Shown: one piece after another, positions 1-12,200 of the stretch
Numbering within the stretch: position 1 is the first letter of the stretch
Layout: each line of letters begins with the position of its first letter
From: Tremella fuciformis
Lineage: Eukaryota > Basidiomycota > Tremellomycetes > Tremellales > Tremellaceae
DNA length: 64,000 bases
Assembly (NCBI GenBank): GCA_032768795.1
Contig: CP136497.1
Coordinates: 1,180,501-1,244,500, forward strand
Reading direction: 5' to 3'
Made by a program: the position numbers and the translations under genes
Notes under the pieces: model-generated
What the model was told of the DNA's origin: nothing
Database searches by the model: none
What the model saw: only the letters and a program-made list of their open reading frames with translations

Positions 1-1
1 T

Positions 2-166
2 ATTCAACAGCAAACGCCCATGGGTCTCATGGAGATGCGAGTGTCGGGTGCTGGGCACGGCGTCGACCCTTCACCCTTCATGAGCATGATCGAGGATTTT
101 GACCGGATGTTCTCAGAGATGGACGGGTTTGGCGGTGATCCTAATGGTCACAGGCGCCGAAGGTGA
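2..166 (+). CDS. 3' end of an unidentified protein gene (partial)
   Basis: An open frame enters from the left edge and ends at TGA 164-166, giving 54 residues that finish in an Arg-rich tail (HRRRR). It contains a Met/Asp/Phe-rich stretch, MSMIEDFDRMFSEM. Such a tail occurs in myeloid-leukemia-factor-like and DnaJ-associated proteins, but this is too little to name a family. The start and upstream exons lie outside the window. Bases 167-499 that follow hold no convincing gene and serve as spacer and promoter for the next + strand gene. Confidence 0.45.
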   Translation: MQQQTPMGLMEMRVSGAGHGVDPSPFMSMIEDFDRMFSEMDGFGGDPNGHRRRR

Positions 167-499
167 ACTTGTCCACAGATGTCAGGCAAAGCTCATTTCG
201 TCAGGCGTCGCTAGTCGAGGACAGGAGCGATCGTGGCGTGAGTGGCTAGTGGGCAGAGAGATCGACCCATTGTATTGTGATTTGTGATGCAGATCGAGTG
301 CATATAGACACAACCGTGTTGACCTTCGTCCGCGGTGGGGTGTTACGTAAAATACTCCCCCCACATAAGTCAAACCCTTGGCCCCGGTTGTTTGATCCGA
401 CTGTCACTCTCTCTTTACACTCTCTCACATCACCTTTCTACATCCTCATTCTCGTTCTCGCCTGTATACACCTTCTCTCCTCCGCTCAAACCGTCAGAG

Positions 500-1789
500 A
501 TGGATCTCTCCAGTCTCAATTCCACTCTGCCGCAAGGGCTGGCTGAGGCGGAGCGAGACATGGGCGACAAATTCAGAGGTGAGTCGAGCGCTTGCCACCC
601 ACCCACCCACCGCGTCCCATCCCGTCCTTCCCCTTTGCCTCGCAAAAGGCAACCCTCTCATCGTGTGGGAGCAGTCTATTGGACACTCGGAGCGAGGTCC
701 TTTCACGGCTGGAAGCCCGAGGCGCCAATCATTTGTCATTCGCCCCTTTGTGAGGGTGGGCGTGCAATTCGGATACCTGGCCGGATGACATCTGAGCGGT
801 AGCGCGGGCCATGTAACATTGCTAACGCGTAGCCGCCGCAACGTCCATGACCAACCTCTACAAATCGTCTCTGGCCTACTCAAAGGTGAGTTTATCTTTC
901 CTTTCACTGCATCGTGTCATGCTCATACCGTAGCAAGCGTACCATGTCGGATATGCCGCCGCGCTTGCCGACGTGCTGAGCACGGTGCAGAGCAGCATTG
1001 CCAGTGGTCAGGATGGGGCGCAGACTCTGGGACGTCTGATGGATTGGGCAGAGGCCCGAGAAGTGAGCGCTGCTCGTCTATGGAGTCGAGTGCATGCTCG
1101 CTAACGCCCAGGCTGCCATGGCTGCCTTTGCCGCGGAAGAGGAGACAGATATCATTCCTCCGCCTCAACGACTCGCCTCGCTCACGCGTCAAGCTCTGGA
1201 CGCGCATCTCATGAAACCTTCGCTTCCCATCATCACTCCAGCTTCATCTCACCTACTCGACCACTCTCCCGAAGCGTCCTCTTCGGGTTCTCAATTGGTC
1301 TTCCGCCGTCCGCCTCATCTCGCATCTTCCACCCCGGTCTCCGCAGAAACGACTCTTATCGAACATTCCACACCGTCATCGCCCATTTTGGCTCAACATC
1401 AGGCCAGGCCGATTGTCAATCGAGGCAAAGCTTCACAGTCGCCCGTTCGGATGCTCCCACATCGTGCCGCATCGTCGAATGCAGAGGGCAGCTCTTCTCG
1501 TTTGCCTGCTGCCGAGTTCAATCCGGTCCTTCCCAGCGGTCTTCCAAACTTGACCGTCACAGACCCCTCGGCCATTTATCCTACCGGCGCGAAACGCCCT
1601 CATACCTTGGACATGGAGGTGGAGGAACCTAGCACACCTCTGCGATTGAAGAGCAAGAGGCGGACGATGGGAGGAAGAGAGGAGATCGTTGAAGACAAAG
1701 AACGAGAACGGAGGGATGGCGGAAACGGTGGTGGAGGGGCAGCCGGGAGACGTGGCAGGTCGCGGCATGGCGCTGCCGCTGGAGCATGA
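500..1789 (+). CDS. HAPSTR1/C16orf72-like stress-response protein, 4 exons
   Basis: Exons 500-578, 833-885, 934-1062 and 1112-1789 join in frame to 312 residues. The N-terminal 90 residues carry the pattern ATSMTNLYK followed by a helical segment with HVGYAAALADVL. This matches the core of the HAPSTR1 (C16orf72) family (NAATAVTNLYK then IGYQRR..DVL), known in animals as a HUWE1-associated stress regulator; fungal members are mostly uncharacterised. The remaining two thirds is Ser/Pro-rich and probably disordered, with a basic KSKRR patch near residue 270 and an acidic/Arg tail. The start was chosen because the first exon and three GT-AG introns keep the conserved block open. The family call is from recall of the motif, not a search. 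Confidence 0.62.
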
Positions 1790-2133
1790 CATGAGCAGAC
1801 CGGTGCGATAGTCAAAGGGCGGGCCCTACACCAGGTGCAGAAGGGATCATTGATGGCCAAGATCATTGTATAGCATTTGAACATCTGTATACTAGGCATG
1901 GAATGCAGCATATGGCCACGGGTTGAGGGAACGGGGAATTGATATGATAAGGGTGACTTAACCCGCATGGTGCATTCAGGCAGTCACCAGTAACCACATG
2001 ATCCTTTTCCTTTGTCAACCGATTCGACTCGAGCATGCATCTTGACATCTGTCACTCACTCATCGACGTTGCTACCCCTTGATCACCTGCAAGTACTCGC
2101 AGAGCCAGATTCCAGCCAAAAGAAGGAGAGAAC

Positions 2134-3108
2134 ATGAGCAGACCCGACCGGTCAAGCCCCGCGTATCGCGCAGCATTGGGCGACTGTCTACGCTGGGATA
2201 TTGAGAGGGACGAGCCGTACCTCCAACCTCCGTCGTTTCCCAACTTGCGCATCGTACCAGCTCGCGCGGGCACAGAGGACCAGCGCGTGGGTCTCTTCGC
2301 GCCCTCGAGACTGGAATGAGGGCGGGCACTGAGAGCAGGTGTCACTGTTCAATGAGCCGCACATCGGGCCTAGGCTGTTCAGGCTACCGTACCCGTGAGT
2401 CTCCTACGAAATCGAATCTGCACTCCCTTGCGTGCCCTCAGAGCCTCTCTGCTTTCGTCCAGGTCGAAGTTGCATCAACTCCGCTGACACCCCCAGATAC
2501 CCCCGCTCCCACGCAGAAGAACGGCTAGCCGAGAACATCCCCAGACAACGCGCCCTCATCGACCAGCTCAAATCCATCCTCCCGCCCGGTGCTCTCGTAC
2601 CGAATACCCTTATACGCGCACCCACTGGCGCAGCCATCCCTGGCTCGCCATTCACCGACGTGTGGGACGTGGAGACAGGAACCCTTGTTGGAAACTTCAA
2701 CTTCTCCCCTCACACAGACGCCAGCTACGCCGACGAAGAGCGCGTCACGGCCGAAACGACGCAGGAGGAGATGCTGGCCCGGCCGCCTGCGGAGCAGGTG
2801 TGGTACTTTGGGTATGTGCTCAGTGCCACGGCGGGCGGCAAGGGCGTCATGGGCGAGGTGGTCGGGTGTGTCGTGGACGGGTGGGTCAAGCCCTGGACGG
2901 GCATCGGGACGGTTGGCGGCGTGGGCATTCTTTGGTTTTGCTTTGTGGGCAGGCTGACGCTTAGCTGTGCAACGAAGACAACCCTGCGAGCGCCAAAGTC
3001 ATGATGAACAACGGGTTCACCGAGATTGGCCGTTTCCCCGTCGAGTGGCCAAAGGAGAAGGGCGGGCACATCACCACGACCGTGCGGTACGAGCGCAAAG
3101 TGATATAG
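2134..3108 (+). CDS. GNAT-family N-acetyltransferase, 4 exons
   Basis: Exons 2134-2286, 2339-2394, 2497-2920 and 2965-3108 give 258 residues. The introns have GT-AG ends and CTGA(C/G) branch sites, and the phases match (0, 2, 0). The N-terminal part has LFRLPYPY..AEERLAENI, typical of the first helix region of RimJ/RimL-like GNAT enzymes, which use acetyl-CoA. The C-terminal exon has NPASAKVMMNNGFTEIGRF, the usual GNAT closing motif (N.AS..VM...GF...G). The central part has a GGKGVMGEV stretch where the acetyl-CoA loop is expected, although the classic Q/RxxGxG/A pattern is loose. The substrate cannot be read from sequence. The gene converges on family A member A1, with 146 bases between stops. 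Confidence 0.65.
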
Positions 3109-3254
3109 CATACATCGAGTTTGTCGTGGCGTGGGCTCATCGGGCTGACTTGTTATACTACACCGACGACCTCATCAACTGCGTGTGAGGGCACTGACAG
3201 TCCTACTGATCCAACATTTACATGGGAGACAGGCATACACTACCCAAATAGCAA

Positions 3255-4061
3255 CTAAAAATGACTCGGCCTAAAGTTGTTACGCGACTTCGCCATCTTA
3301 TGCTCCATCACTAATTCGTTTGAATCATTAGGATTATATTCGATCACTGACCCTGGGTCCCGCAAGCCTTGCATTGCATGGAAGTCCGCCGGGTGTAGTG
3401 CGAACACGAATTTGCGTCTACCTTCTGCAGTCCGACAGACTGTATACCCAAAGGGTATCAAGGCCGAGTCCGGGGCGCTGGCTGTACCGAGCCAAGTGCT
3501 CGTGTGCTGATCCTGAAGCTCACTTCGTTTGGTGACGCCGCTCTCGAGTACCGAGCAAAGGACCGTGGGCCGGAATCGCGTATTGGTCGGGCGGCTGGGG
3601 TACACCCAAAAGGGAACCAGAGTCACGTCGGTGCAGAGGGGCGGTACTTTGCGGCTATCGGTATGCTTTTGGATCACGTCAAAGACATCTGTAAACTCCC
3701 CACGCATGTCGGGGAGAAGCGGCCACCCTGCTGCCCGACTGTCTGGGAGAACACTGTCGAAAACGGAAGCGCGCCGGTCTTCCTCTGTCACCTCGAATAA
3801 GTCGAGCAGAGATCCTAGCTGTTTCTTCAACGAGGCGGTGGCAACCTCGGTATAGACTCGATGGACAGTGTATTCATCTATCTTTGCCGGGCGGCTGCTC
3901 GCGTCGCCTTGCGTCAGACGATGGTAGATCCCGTCAGTTTTGCGATGGACGAGGCAGGTCCCGCCATCAAGTTCTCCCGAGCAGTCGTACAGCGGGTCAC
4001 CAGAGTCTTCATCTTGATCCTCGATGATCAGAAAGGCGGATGGCTCTGGGTCGTTGGACAT
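3255..4061 (-). CDS. Family A paralogue A1 (unknown function, intronless)
   Basis: One exon of 268 residues starting MSNDPEP. The frame stays open upstream to 4187, but the shorter start aligns with sister genes and follows a splice-acceptor-like GTTGACTTACAG, so a 5' UTR intron is possible. Family A signature in order: DPLYDCSG..GGTCLVH (residues ~22-40); a helical stretch; a block ASVFDSVL; AGWPLL; CTDVTLVPFW; FRPTV; and APDSALIPF. No signal peptide, membrane segment or known domain is recognised. It is the only copy left of the copia/gypsy nest; all the others lie right of it. The function is unknown; the two conserved Cys and the CLVH His suggest metal binding or a disulfide, which is only inference. 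Confidence 0.7.
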   Translation of the reverse strand: MSNDPEPSAFLIIEDQDEDSGDPLYDCSGELDGGTCLVHRKTDGIYHRLTQGDASSRPAKIDEYTVHRVYTEVATASLKKQLGSLLDLFEVTEEDRRASVFDSVLPDSRAAGWPLLPDMRGEFTDVFDVIQKHTDSRKVPPLCTDVTLVPFWVYPSRPTNTRFRPTVLCSVLESGVTKRSELQDQHTSTWLGTASAPDSALIPFGYTVCRTAEGRRKFVFALHPADFHAMQGLRDPGSVIEYNPNDSNELVMEHKMAKSRNNFRPSHF

Positions 4062-4697
4062 GATCAGTGCAGGCTGTAAGTCAACCAATAGAAAAGCTAA
4101 GAGCCGACGGGAAAGGTGGGTGGCGAGAGCGAATAGGACTCGAGCCGACTGATATACATGGTACAGCCACCCGAGCCGTCCTGTCAAAAGGAGGCTCTGA
4201 AGTTCTAGAAGCTACCATCGAGCCCCTCTCCTTTCACTTTGAGATGTGATATAGGGGACCAATTGCAATTCAAGCCGCTTCTGCGCGCGCAGCTTGCCTT
4301 TTCCGTTTGTGAATTTTCCAGTGTGTGGTCGCAAGGGTAAGCCACCGAGAAGATGGGTTTTTACGAGGACTGACCTGTACAGCGGGCAAGTATCTGGAGA
4401 GCGGGGCAATCTTCAAGAAGGCCTCTTTCCTGCGAGCTTCTGAGAGCATTGCATTGCACACCTCCGCAACGCCGATTTCTACGCCATTGCCGTTGGGAGG
4501 GACAAGACTTGCAGGGACATTTCGGTGCGAGGGACTGTTCGGGATTGGAGCATGCCCAGAGGCGCGCAAGAATTGAAACTGGCCTAAAGAAGCTGTACAC
4601 GATGAACGGTTGCTGCCTGAGTTGTCTTGACAATGGTCCTGTCGGACCGACTTTGAAACCGGTCGTCCCTGCCCTGCATGGTCCGGACTCCAACATG
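4062..4697. other. A1 upstream region up to the copia insertion
   Basis: No convincing gene. On the minus strand it holds the A1 promoter side, including a TATA-like CCCTATATCAC near 4250-4260. The copia target duplication ACATG (4693-4697) closes the segment. Confidence 0.4.
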
Positions 4698-4852
4698 TGT
4701 TACACAACGATGAGAGCGATGCATTCGTCCCTCTCTGCAGTTCTACATATATAAGCAGTCGCTCTGATCAAGCCATCTCCTTAAGGTTACTCATTTGGCC
4801 GGAAGAGGCAATTCTGAGCCTATGAGGCGTCCTCGGGGCCTATTGTTCAACA
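4698..4852 (-). repeat. copia 3' LTR (155 bp)
   Basis: Matches 16844-16998 base for base by eye. It contains a TATA-like ACATATATAAGC. It is preceded in element orientation by a polypurine tract read as CGAGGGGGAG on the minus strand (4853-4862), where plus-strand DNA synthesis would start. Confidence 0.93.
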
Positions 4853-7753
4853 CTCCCCCTCGAAGTCGGCGGGCTGCAGCTCATCGACGAGCGTCTCTGC
4901 AGCGGTATCGAGCACCTCTGAGGTAGCCTGCAGCCTGTCGATCTTCGCCTTATGACAATAGAGCCCGGGAACGACTGATGCGGACGGCGCACGGTCCAAA
5001 GACCTGCCTCCTCCAGGCTGCTCGGAAGCGATCCTGCCGTTCTCCGTCATTTCTTCACCAATCTCGGTGATCTTGGTGTCTGGCGATAGGTCTGTTCCTC
5101 CAGAATGTCCTTCAACTCCCCCTGCATGCATGCAGTTTCTCATATCCCGTGCGCATGCGGCAAGGCGTTGCTGATGTGCGAGCTGATGGGTCGGCTGACT
5201 AGCGGCGTTTCGGCGTTCTGGCTCGACCACGTGGTGTGGCAGACGAGTCGGACCGCGACTGACTTTGTTATTCAACGCCTTCTCATTACCGCCGACGCCT
5301 TCTAGATCGCTGATTGTGGCCGCTAGGTGGACGAGAGCGCGCTCCGCGCCGGCAGGCGGACGCCCCAGACCCAGAGCTTCAAAATGGCGCGCGTGAGCGG
5401 CCGCCGGGAGCGACTTTGTGAGGATATCCGCCTTCTGGTCTGCAGAGCTGACGTATCGCAAGGTCACCTTGCCGGTGTCGACGAGTTCTCGGATCAGATG
5501 ATGCTTTATGTCGATATGTTTGGTCCGAGAGTGAGTGGTGGGCTGTCCCGCAAGCCTGATAGACCCCTGGTTGTCGCAGGAGAGCGGCGTTGGCAATTTC
5601 TGCTCAAGTCCTAGCTCACAGAGCAGATTCCTGAGCCAAACCGCCTCCTTCGCGGCCTCGGCTACAGCGATGTATTCGGCCTCAACCGTCGATGTCAAGA
5701 CCGTGGCTTGTCTGCGGGACGACCAGGTGATCGGCGAACCCCTGAACTCCATCAACCAGCCTGTGGTTGACCGCCGAGTGTCCTTGCAACCTGCCCAGTC
5801 CGAATCTACCCAACCCTGCAGCTTGCCGTCGCTGCCGCCCAGCCTGAGCCCGACAGTCCGTGTGTGGGCTAGGTAAGTCAGGACGCCTTGTGCAAGGTCC
5901 CAGTGCTGACGGGTAGGAGCTGCGAGCGCCCTGGAGAGGTACGAGGCTGCGAACATGATGTCCGGGCGCGTGCAGCCCGCTAGCCATAAGAGACACCCTA
6001 CGAGTTCTTGATAGGGCGTTAAGGCTGTCGACACGTCCTCTACCTTCGTCCTCGTGTCCTGCGGCAACGGTGTTGATCGTGAGCGTCTATTTGCGTGCTC
6101 TGGAAAACGCTTGAGCACCCTGTCGATGTATGCGGGCTGACTCAGCCAGATCGTCCGCCTAGCCTTGTCCTGCGATACCTTCATCCCGAGCACGGTGCCG
6201 ACGTCCCCCATGACGGTTATCGTCCACTCGGCCTTGAGAGCGGTCCACAGGGCGTCTATCTCCCCCTGCGACGATGCGGCGATGATGATGTCGTCGACAT
6301 AGACCAAAACAAGCACAACTCGGCCCTGGGACTGCCGAACATACAGTCCCCAGTCACCATTCGTCCTCTGGAAGCCTTGTCGACGTAAGACCCGTCCTAG
6401 CTCTTCCCACCAGTTCCTTGCTGACTGCTTTAGACCGTACAGGCTTTTCAAGAGCAGCAGAGCGTCGCAGCCTGACTTCCGCCGCATCCCGTCCGGGTAA
6501 CGGATGTAGACTTCGGTGTCGATAGGGCTGTTCAAGTATGCGCCTTCGACGTCGGCCTGCGCGACGATCATGCGGTCGGCGGCGGCAACTGCCAGCAACA
6601 GTCTCAGAGACCCGAGGCGGCCTACCGGCGCGAACGTCTCTTCAAAATCGACACCCGGCACCTGCGAGAAACCCTGCGCAACGAGCCGAGCCTTGTGTTT
6701 GATGACATTGCCGTCCGCATCGGTTTTGACCTTGAATACCCAACACGAACCGACTGCCTTGCGATCTGCAGGAAGTTTGACCTCTCGCCATGTCCCCTTA
6801 CTCTCAATGTTCGAGATCTCTTTCTCCATGGCGGCAATCCATTCTGCTCTGTCATCGCTAGCCATCGCCTCGGCCAGGTTCCTGGGATCCACAGGCATTA
6901 CGGGGCCGTCGGCGGCATTGGCGGATAGGAAAGCGAACGGGCTGTGCAGCCGCTCGACGATCGCACCGAACTTTGGTGGCGGTCTCTTGTCTCGGATCGG
7001 TCGTCCGGCCTCGTTTGTGGCCACTGGTTGTGGCAGAGGTGTCGTGGCAACTGGCACGTACGTCCAACGCTCTGCGACAGGGATCCTGGAGCAATTGGTG
7101 GCCACAGGAAGGCGGGAAGGACGAGAGACCGGAGACTGCTCGGGCGTGTTGGAGGTGACCGGTGCGGGATCGTTGATTGTGAGCTCTTCCTCTGAGATTT
7201 CAACCCCGGCGACATTTTTCTGGGCTTGCCCGGAGTCCTGCTGATCCTCAGATACCTCCAGATTGTCTCTATCATCACCCTGGCTTGAATGACTGGCGAT
7301 CTTGCCTCCCATCGATCCAACCGGTATGAGCTGTGCTTGGTCGCTTTGGGTCACGTGACCGGAATCGGCCTCATCGTCCTTCGACATCTCGAGCACTTTG
7401 ACGTCTCTTCGATGGGCAATCTCACCCGTGCCGTCGAGCTGCACGATCCAGCCGCTCTGAGTCTCACTCTGACCGAGTATCCGACACGCCTCGCCGCGCT
7501 CTATCGTGAATGACGCTTTATGGCGGATCTGAGACGGGATCTGCGCATGACACCTTTGCCCGAATCGCAGGACGGACTCCAGGCCTCTCTCGCGTCCTGT
7601 GAGTGTGCTCCAGGCCGATAGGCCCGTCCGAGCTGACACAGACAGCTTCATAAGGATCACTGCGGCATAACGGGCTGCGAAAGACCAATAGGCGTGCGGT
7701 AGACGGCTGTCGGCCAACATCGCGGCTGTCATGTCTTTGATGGTGCGTATCAT
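4847..7753 (-). pseudogene. copia pol, C-terminal part: integrase end, reverse transcriptase, RNase H
   Basis: 968 codons in the same frame as the upstream pol part but separated from it by one TGA. It opens with MIRTIKDM, the tail of the integrase core (normally continuous with NG.AER). It then has a spacer rich in Ser/Pro, the reverse transcriptase (W.FKVK.DADG...KARLVAQGF...; catalytic YVDDIIIA near residue 495), and RNase H with DSDWAGC...STTG and the HIDIKHH block. The stop lies at the polypurine tract and just enters the LTR. It encodes the replication enzymes of the element but is cut from its gag and protease. Confidence 0.9.
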
Positions 7754-8712
7754 TCATTCAGCCGCCCCATTGAGCTCGGGCGTGTACCTAGGCGTCATGT
7801 AATGCTGTATCCCGGCTGACCGATAGAACGCGCGGGCTTCCAGGCTGTCGAACTCGCCTCCGCCGTCGCTGCGGATGACTCGGACGCGATCTCCGAGTTG
7901 CCGCTCGACTTTGGCTAGGAATTGCCGCAGAGCGTCAAACGCCTCTGACTTGCGACCTATCGGAACCACGCCAATGATCTTGCTCGAGCGCTCGATAGCT
8001 ACGAGCATGTTCTCACACCCGTCGACAGACGTCTCAAATGGCCCGGTAATGTTGACATCAACGCCGACACCATCGCCGCCGCCTCTGAGCAGCGGAGCGT
8101 CACCAGCCTTTGGCGGCCTAGTAATTTTGGTGCGAGCGCATACCTCGCATGCAGCGGTAACGAACGGATCGTCCTTATAGGCGCGCCAGGGCTCGGTGAG
8201 TAGGTCTTTCCTACCCAGCTCTTTGAGCCGCTCGACGCCTATATGACCTAGACGCTGATGTTCAGCTTCTAGCGGCGAGCGCGTGTCGACGGCAGTTGTG
8301 AGCATAATCGTCGGTCGTGTTGTCCCGAGCCGAACGGTCCAAAGCGATCCTCTCTTCCGCAGAGCTAGCCTTTCCTGCCGTCGCTCGAGCGTCCCGCCGT
8401 CCCCCTTGAGATCGGCCCGCCAGCCCCATCGCAGCAGCCTTGACAGGGAGCAGAGGCTGATTCGAGCTGTCGGGACGTGGTAGACGTCTCGGAGCGTAAG
8501 GCGTTGCCCAGACGACAGGACAAGATCTATCTCGCCTACCTCAACGGCCTGCATTGTGGCTGTGTTGTTTGCTAGCCCAAAGACTCGAGGCTTGTCAAGA
8601 CGACAAACACGCTTTAGGATCGACCTGTGCGGTGTCAAGTGGTCGGTAGCTCCGCTATCAAGGACCCAGATGGGCTCGACGGCCTCTGACTCGACCTGCA
8701 GAGTGTCTGCGG
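7754..8712 (-). pseudogene. copia pol, N-terminal part: protease, GAG-pre-integrase, integrase core; ends in TGA
   Basis: Reading begins at the gypsy insertion point and continues from copia gag when gypsy and one TGCGG are removed (joint ..LFTA-DTLQVE..). The protease active site is WVLDSGATDH. A GAG-pre-integrase H..LGH...C..C zinc pattern follows, then integrase with VDVNITGPF and IRSDGGGEF and the catalytic-region PELNGAAE. The next codon is TGA (7754-7756), where homologues have Arg, so the integrase is truncated. TGA from CGA is the simplest explanation. Confidence 0.88.
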
Positions 8713-9221
8713 TGTCACGCCTGCGGGTAGTCTGCGGTAGCGAGAGGTCTGCCTTGGGTACTGAAGGGGTTTAGTCTCTGGCTCGTAGAGCTTGATGACT
8801 GCCTTAGGTACTGAGGTGACTGAAGTGTTGGGTTAAGACCAACTGAGTGACTTTGTGTGAAGAGAAGACACAAGATCCATTGCTGAAGAAGAAGGGGGGA
8901 AGGGCCAGATGAGGCCTCCTTTTATACCCTTCACATCTAAAAGGTAGGACTAATTAAAGAGGGGTCGTGAGGGATTTACTGACCAATCAGATAAATGCCT
9001 CACTTAGACCACCGTGGGAAACTACAAGCTAGCCAATAGGAAAAATGCCTCAAAGGTGGAGGCTGACTAAGCTCTTTGAACTAGCCAATAGGAAAAATGC
9101 CTCAGAGGTGGAGGCTTACTAAGCAAGGTGGAGGCTGACTAATCAACTGATAAACGTTCTCCAAATAACACATCATTCCATGAGTCATGTTTTCTCCTTT
9201 TCCTTATCACGAGTCATGACA
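8713..9221 (-). repeat. gypsy 3' LTR (509 bp)
   Basis: Same length and, by eye, same sequence as 14601-15109. Inside it, CTAGCCAATAGGAAAAATGC occurs twice and a GGTGGAGGCT(G/T)ACTAA unit three times (about 9030-9150). These short tandem units could hold regulatory sites. Confidence 0.95.
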
Positions 9222-9237
9222 GGAGCTTCCCCTCTAA
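9222..9237 (-). other. gypsy polypurine tract
   Basis: The minus strand reads AGAGGGGAAGCTCC directly before the 3' LTR start TGTCATGAC. It overlaps the pol stop codon TAG at 9234-9236. This is the standard site for plus-strand priming. Confidence 0.75.
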
Positions 9238-12200
9238 GGGCGAAGTCCTCTGAGCCTTGGTGATCTGCGTTCAGATCTTTTGGTGTTTGTTTGAGTTGGA
9301 GCTCGGCGGTGTGCTCTTGTAGGAGGGAAATGATGTTGAGGATCCTTGAGGTGTTGTCGATGGAATTTGTTGTAGGCCGTGGTGTGATGAACATTCTCCC
9401 AGGGTTCCCAAGAGTTGTGGGCACTGGAGTAGTCCTTCCAGCTGACAAGGTAGTCATAACCGTTGTCTGAGCTGATGCGTGAATCCAGGATGCGGTCGAC
9501 AATGTATTCTTCTTGGCCATTGACTTCAATGCGTGGTGGAGAGTCCTGTGGTTGCTGAGGATGACCCTTGCGCATTGGCTCCAAGAGGTTGACGTGAAAG
9601 ACTGGATGTATTGCCATTGATGGTGGGAGGTCGAGTTTGAATGCCAGAGGAGATGATGTTGCTTCAATGATTTTGAAGGGCCCTAGCATCCTTTGATCCA
9701 GTTTGAGAGATGGTCGCAAGGTCTGTATGTTCCTGCGATTGAGGAAGACCTGATCGCCTACTTTGAACAGAGGCTTGTCCTTGTTGGTGATTTCCTTGAT
9801 TTTCCGGTTGTAGAATTTGGTGTAGTGCTCCTGTGCTGATTTGATGTTGTCGGCAAGTGTTTGGTGTAGGGAGCGCAGAGTGCCAAGGTGTGAGTCCACT
9901 GCTGGGACTGTCTGGGTTTCTGAGGATGGCAATGGCGAGAGTGTGTCGTTGGGATGATAGCCATAGTTGGCTTCAAAGGGTGTGAACTTTGTCGATGTGT
10001 GAACAGAGTTGTTGTAACTGTACTCTGCTAAGTCCAAGAGTGATGCCCAATTTGCTTGATCATAGTCGCAGAAGGATCGTAGGTAGTGTTCTAAGACTTG
10101 ATTGACTCTCTCTGTCTGTCCATCTGATTGCGGATGGAAGGCTGTAGAGAAGTTTGGGGTGATGCCTAGTCCTTTGACAAAGGCTCGCCAGAATTGAGAG
10201 TTGAAGATTGGGCCGCGGTCGGAAACAATGTCCTTAGGAAATCCATGGAGTCGCCAAATGTGTTGTCTGAACATTGTGGCCAGGTTGGGCGCATCAAAGC
10301 CTTCTTCCTTGAAAGGTATGAAGTGGGCTTGCTTTGTGAAGCGATCAACAAAGACCATAATGCAGTCGTAGCCGTTGGAAGTCGGTAGTTTGACAATGGC
10401 ATCCATAGATATTGATTGCCAAGGTTTTGTTGGTATTGGGAGTGGTTGTAGTGGGCCATAGGGTTTGTGTCGAGGTATTTTGTTCCGTGCGCAAGTGTGA
10501 CAACCGTCCACATAGGTGTTGGTGAATTGCCGTATTCCTGGGAAGTAATAGTGTCGTGAGAGGAGCTGATAGGTCTTGAGTTGACCATAGTGTCCTGCGG
10601 TAGGTGCATTATGACTCTGATGAAGCAGGTCAATCTTGAGATCGTAGTTATCCGGGATGTAGATCTTCTTGTTGTATCGGATGATGTTGTTGTCGAGGCT
10701 GAAGTCCTTGATTTTTCCTTGGAGTGTGCTGGGAACAGGTCGATCTGGATGATGCAGATAAGGCAAAAGCTCTTTAAGGACAGGGTCCTCAGGCTGAAGT
10801 TTCTCTATTCTGGTCATCAAGTCGGATTTCACTGGGGTGTCGGAAGTATCGGTAGGTGTGAGGGCACCAATGATGAATTGTCCTGGTTTGAGGAGTGTAT
10901 GTGGAGGTGCTTCTGCAGCTCTACTCCCCTCTTGAAGGTCTGACCTCCTGGTCAGGGCGTCGGGTTTGCCCATCTTTTCTCCAGGTCGGTAGTGTATTTT
11001 GAAGTCAAAGTTTGCTAAGAGTTCTGCCCAACGTGCTTGTCGTCTGTTGAGCACCTTTGATGTCGTGAAGTATTCCAGGTTCTTATGGTCGGTGTAGACT
11101 GTAATTTCCTTTGCTCCTTCGAGGTATGGTCGCCAGTGTTTGAATGCTTCCACTATGGCAAGCATTTCCTTGTCGTAGATTTCGTAGTTGAGTTCCGCTG
11201 GTTGAAGCTTCCGGGAGTAATATGCAATGGGGTGAAGCTCCTTGGAATTTTCTGAGGTGTGTGACAGGACGCCTGCAATAGCAAAGTCCGATGCGTCTGT
11301 TTCCATGACGATGGGTTTCCCTGGTTGAAAGTGCTGGAGGATGGGAGCGCTGGTGAAAGCAGCTTTCAATGTGTCGAAGGCGTTTTGTGCTGTATTGCCC
11401 CATTCAAAATTGACTCCTTTGCGTAGGAGCTGTGTGAGGGGTGCCGTGACCTTGGAGTATGCCTTGATGAAACGTCGGTAGAAGTTGGCAAAGCCAAGAA
11501 AGACTTGAACATCATGAACAGATTTTGGCGGTGGCCAGTTGGTGACAGCTTCGACTTTGTGAGGGTCCATTCTGACTCCTTTGTCAGAGACAAGGTAGCC
11601 TAGGAAATCAACCTCATGTTTGAAGAAGGTGCACTTTTCTGCCTTAGCCCACAGATGATGCTCTTGTAGTCGTTGCAAGACTTGCTTGACATGGCCAATA
11701 TGTTCGTCCTTTGATTTGCTGAAGATGAGGATGTCGTCCAGGTATACAATGACAAAGACATCCAAGAAGTCTCTGAGGACGTCATTGATGAGATTCTGGA
11801 ATGACGCGGGCGCATTTGTAAGCCCAAAAGGCATTACAAGGTATTCGTAGTGTCCATATCGTGTGCGGAATGCCGTTTTCCATTCATCGCCTTTGGCAAT
11901 GCGGACGAGGTTGTAGGCGGCACGTAGGTCGATTTTGCTGAACCATGAAGCTCCTTTGAGCCTGTCCAAAGATTCTTGTATCAATGGAAGTGGGTAGCGA
12001 TTTTTCCTGGTGATGCTGTTGAGCTGTCGGTAGTCAACGCATAGTCGGAGGGATCCATCTGGCTTCTTGACAAAGAGGATGGGAGAGCCAGCTGGGCTCG
12101 AACTTGGTCGTATGAATCCTTTCTTGAGGTTTTCCTTGAGGTACTCGTCCAAAGCCTTGAGCTCTACTTCAGAGAGGCTGTAGATTGGACCAAACTTGGG

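Noticed and set aside
4062..4187. N-terminal extension of A1 (MTGRLGWLYHVYQ..)
   Set aside because: Not aligned with any sister gene and preceded by an acceptor-like signal; the downstream ATG fits family A6/A7-type starts.
6516..7244. 242-codon + strand frame inside copia pol
   Set aside because: Antisense shadow of the reverse transcriptase region.
8940..9160. Short repeats in the gypsy LTR considered as CRISPR-like or satellite
   Set aside because: Only two to three imperfect units, present equally in both LTRs; an LTR regulatory feature, not an array.
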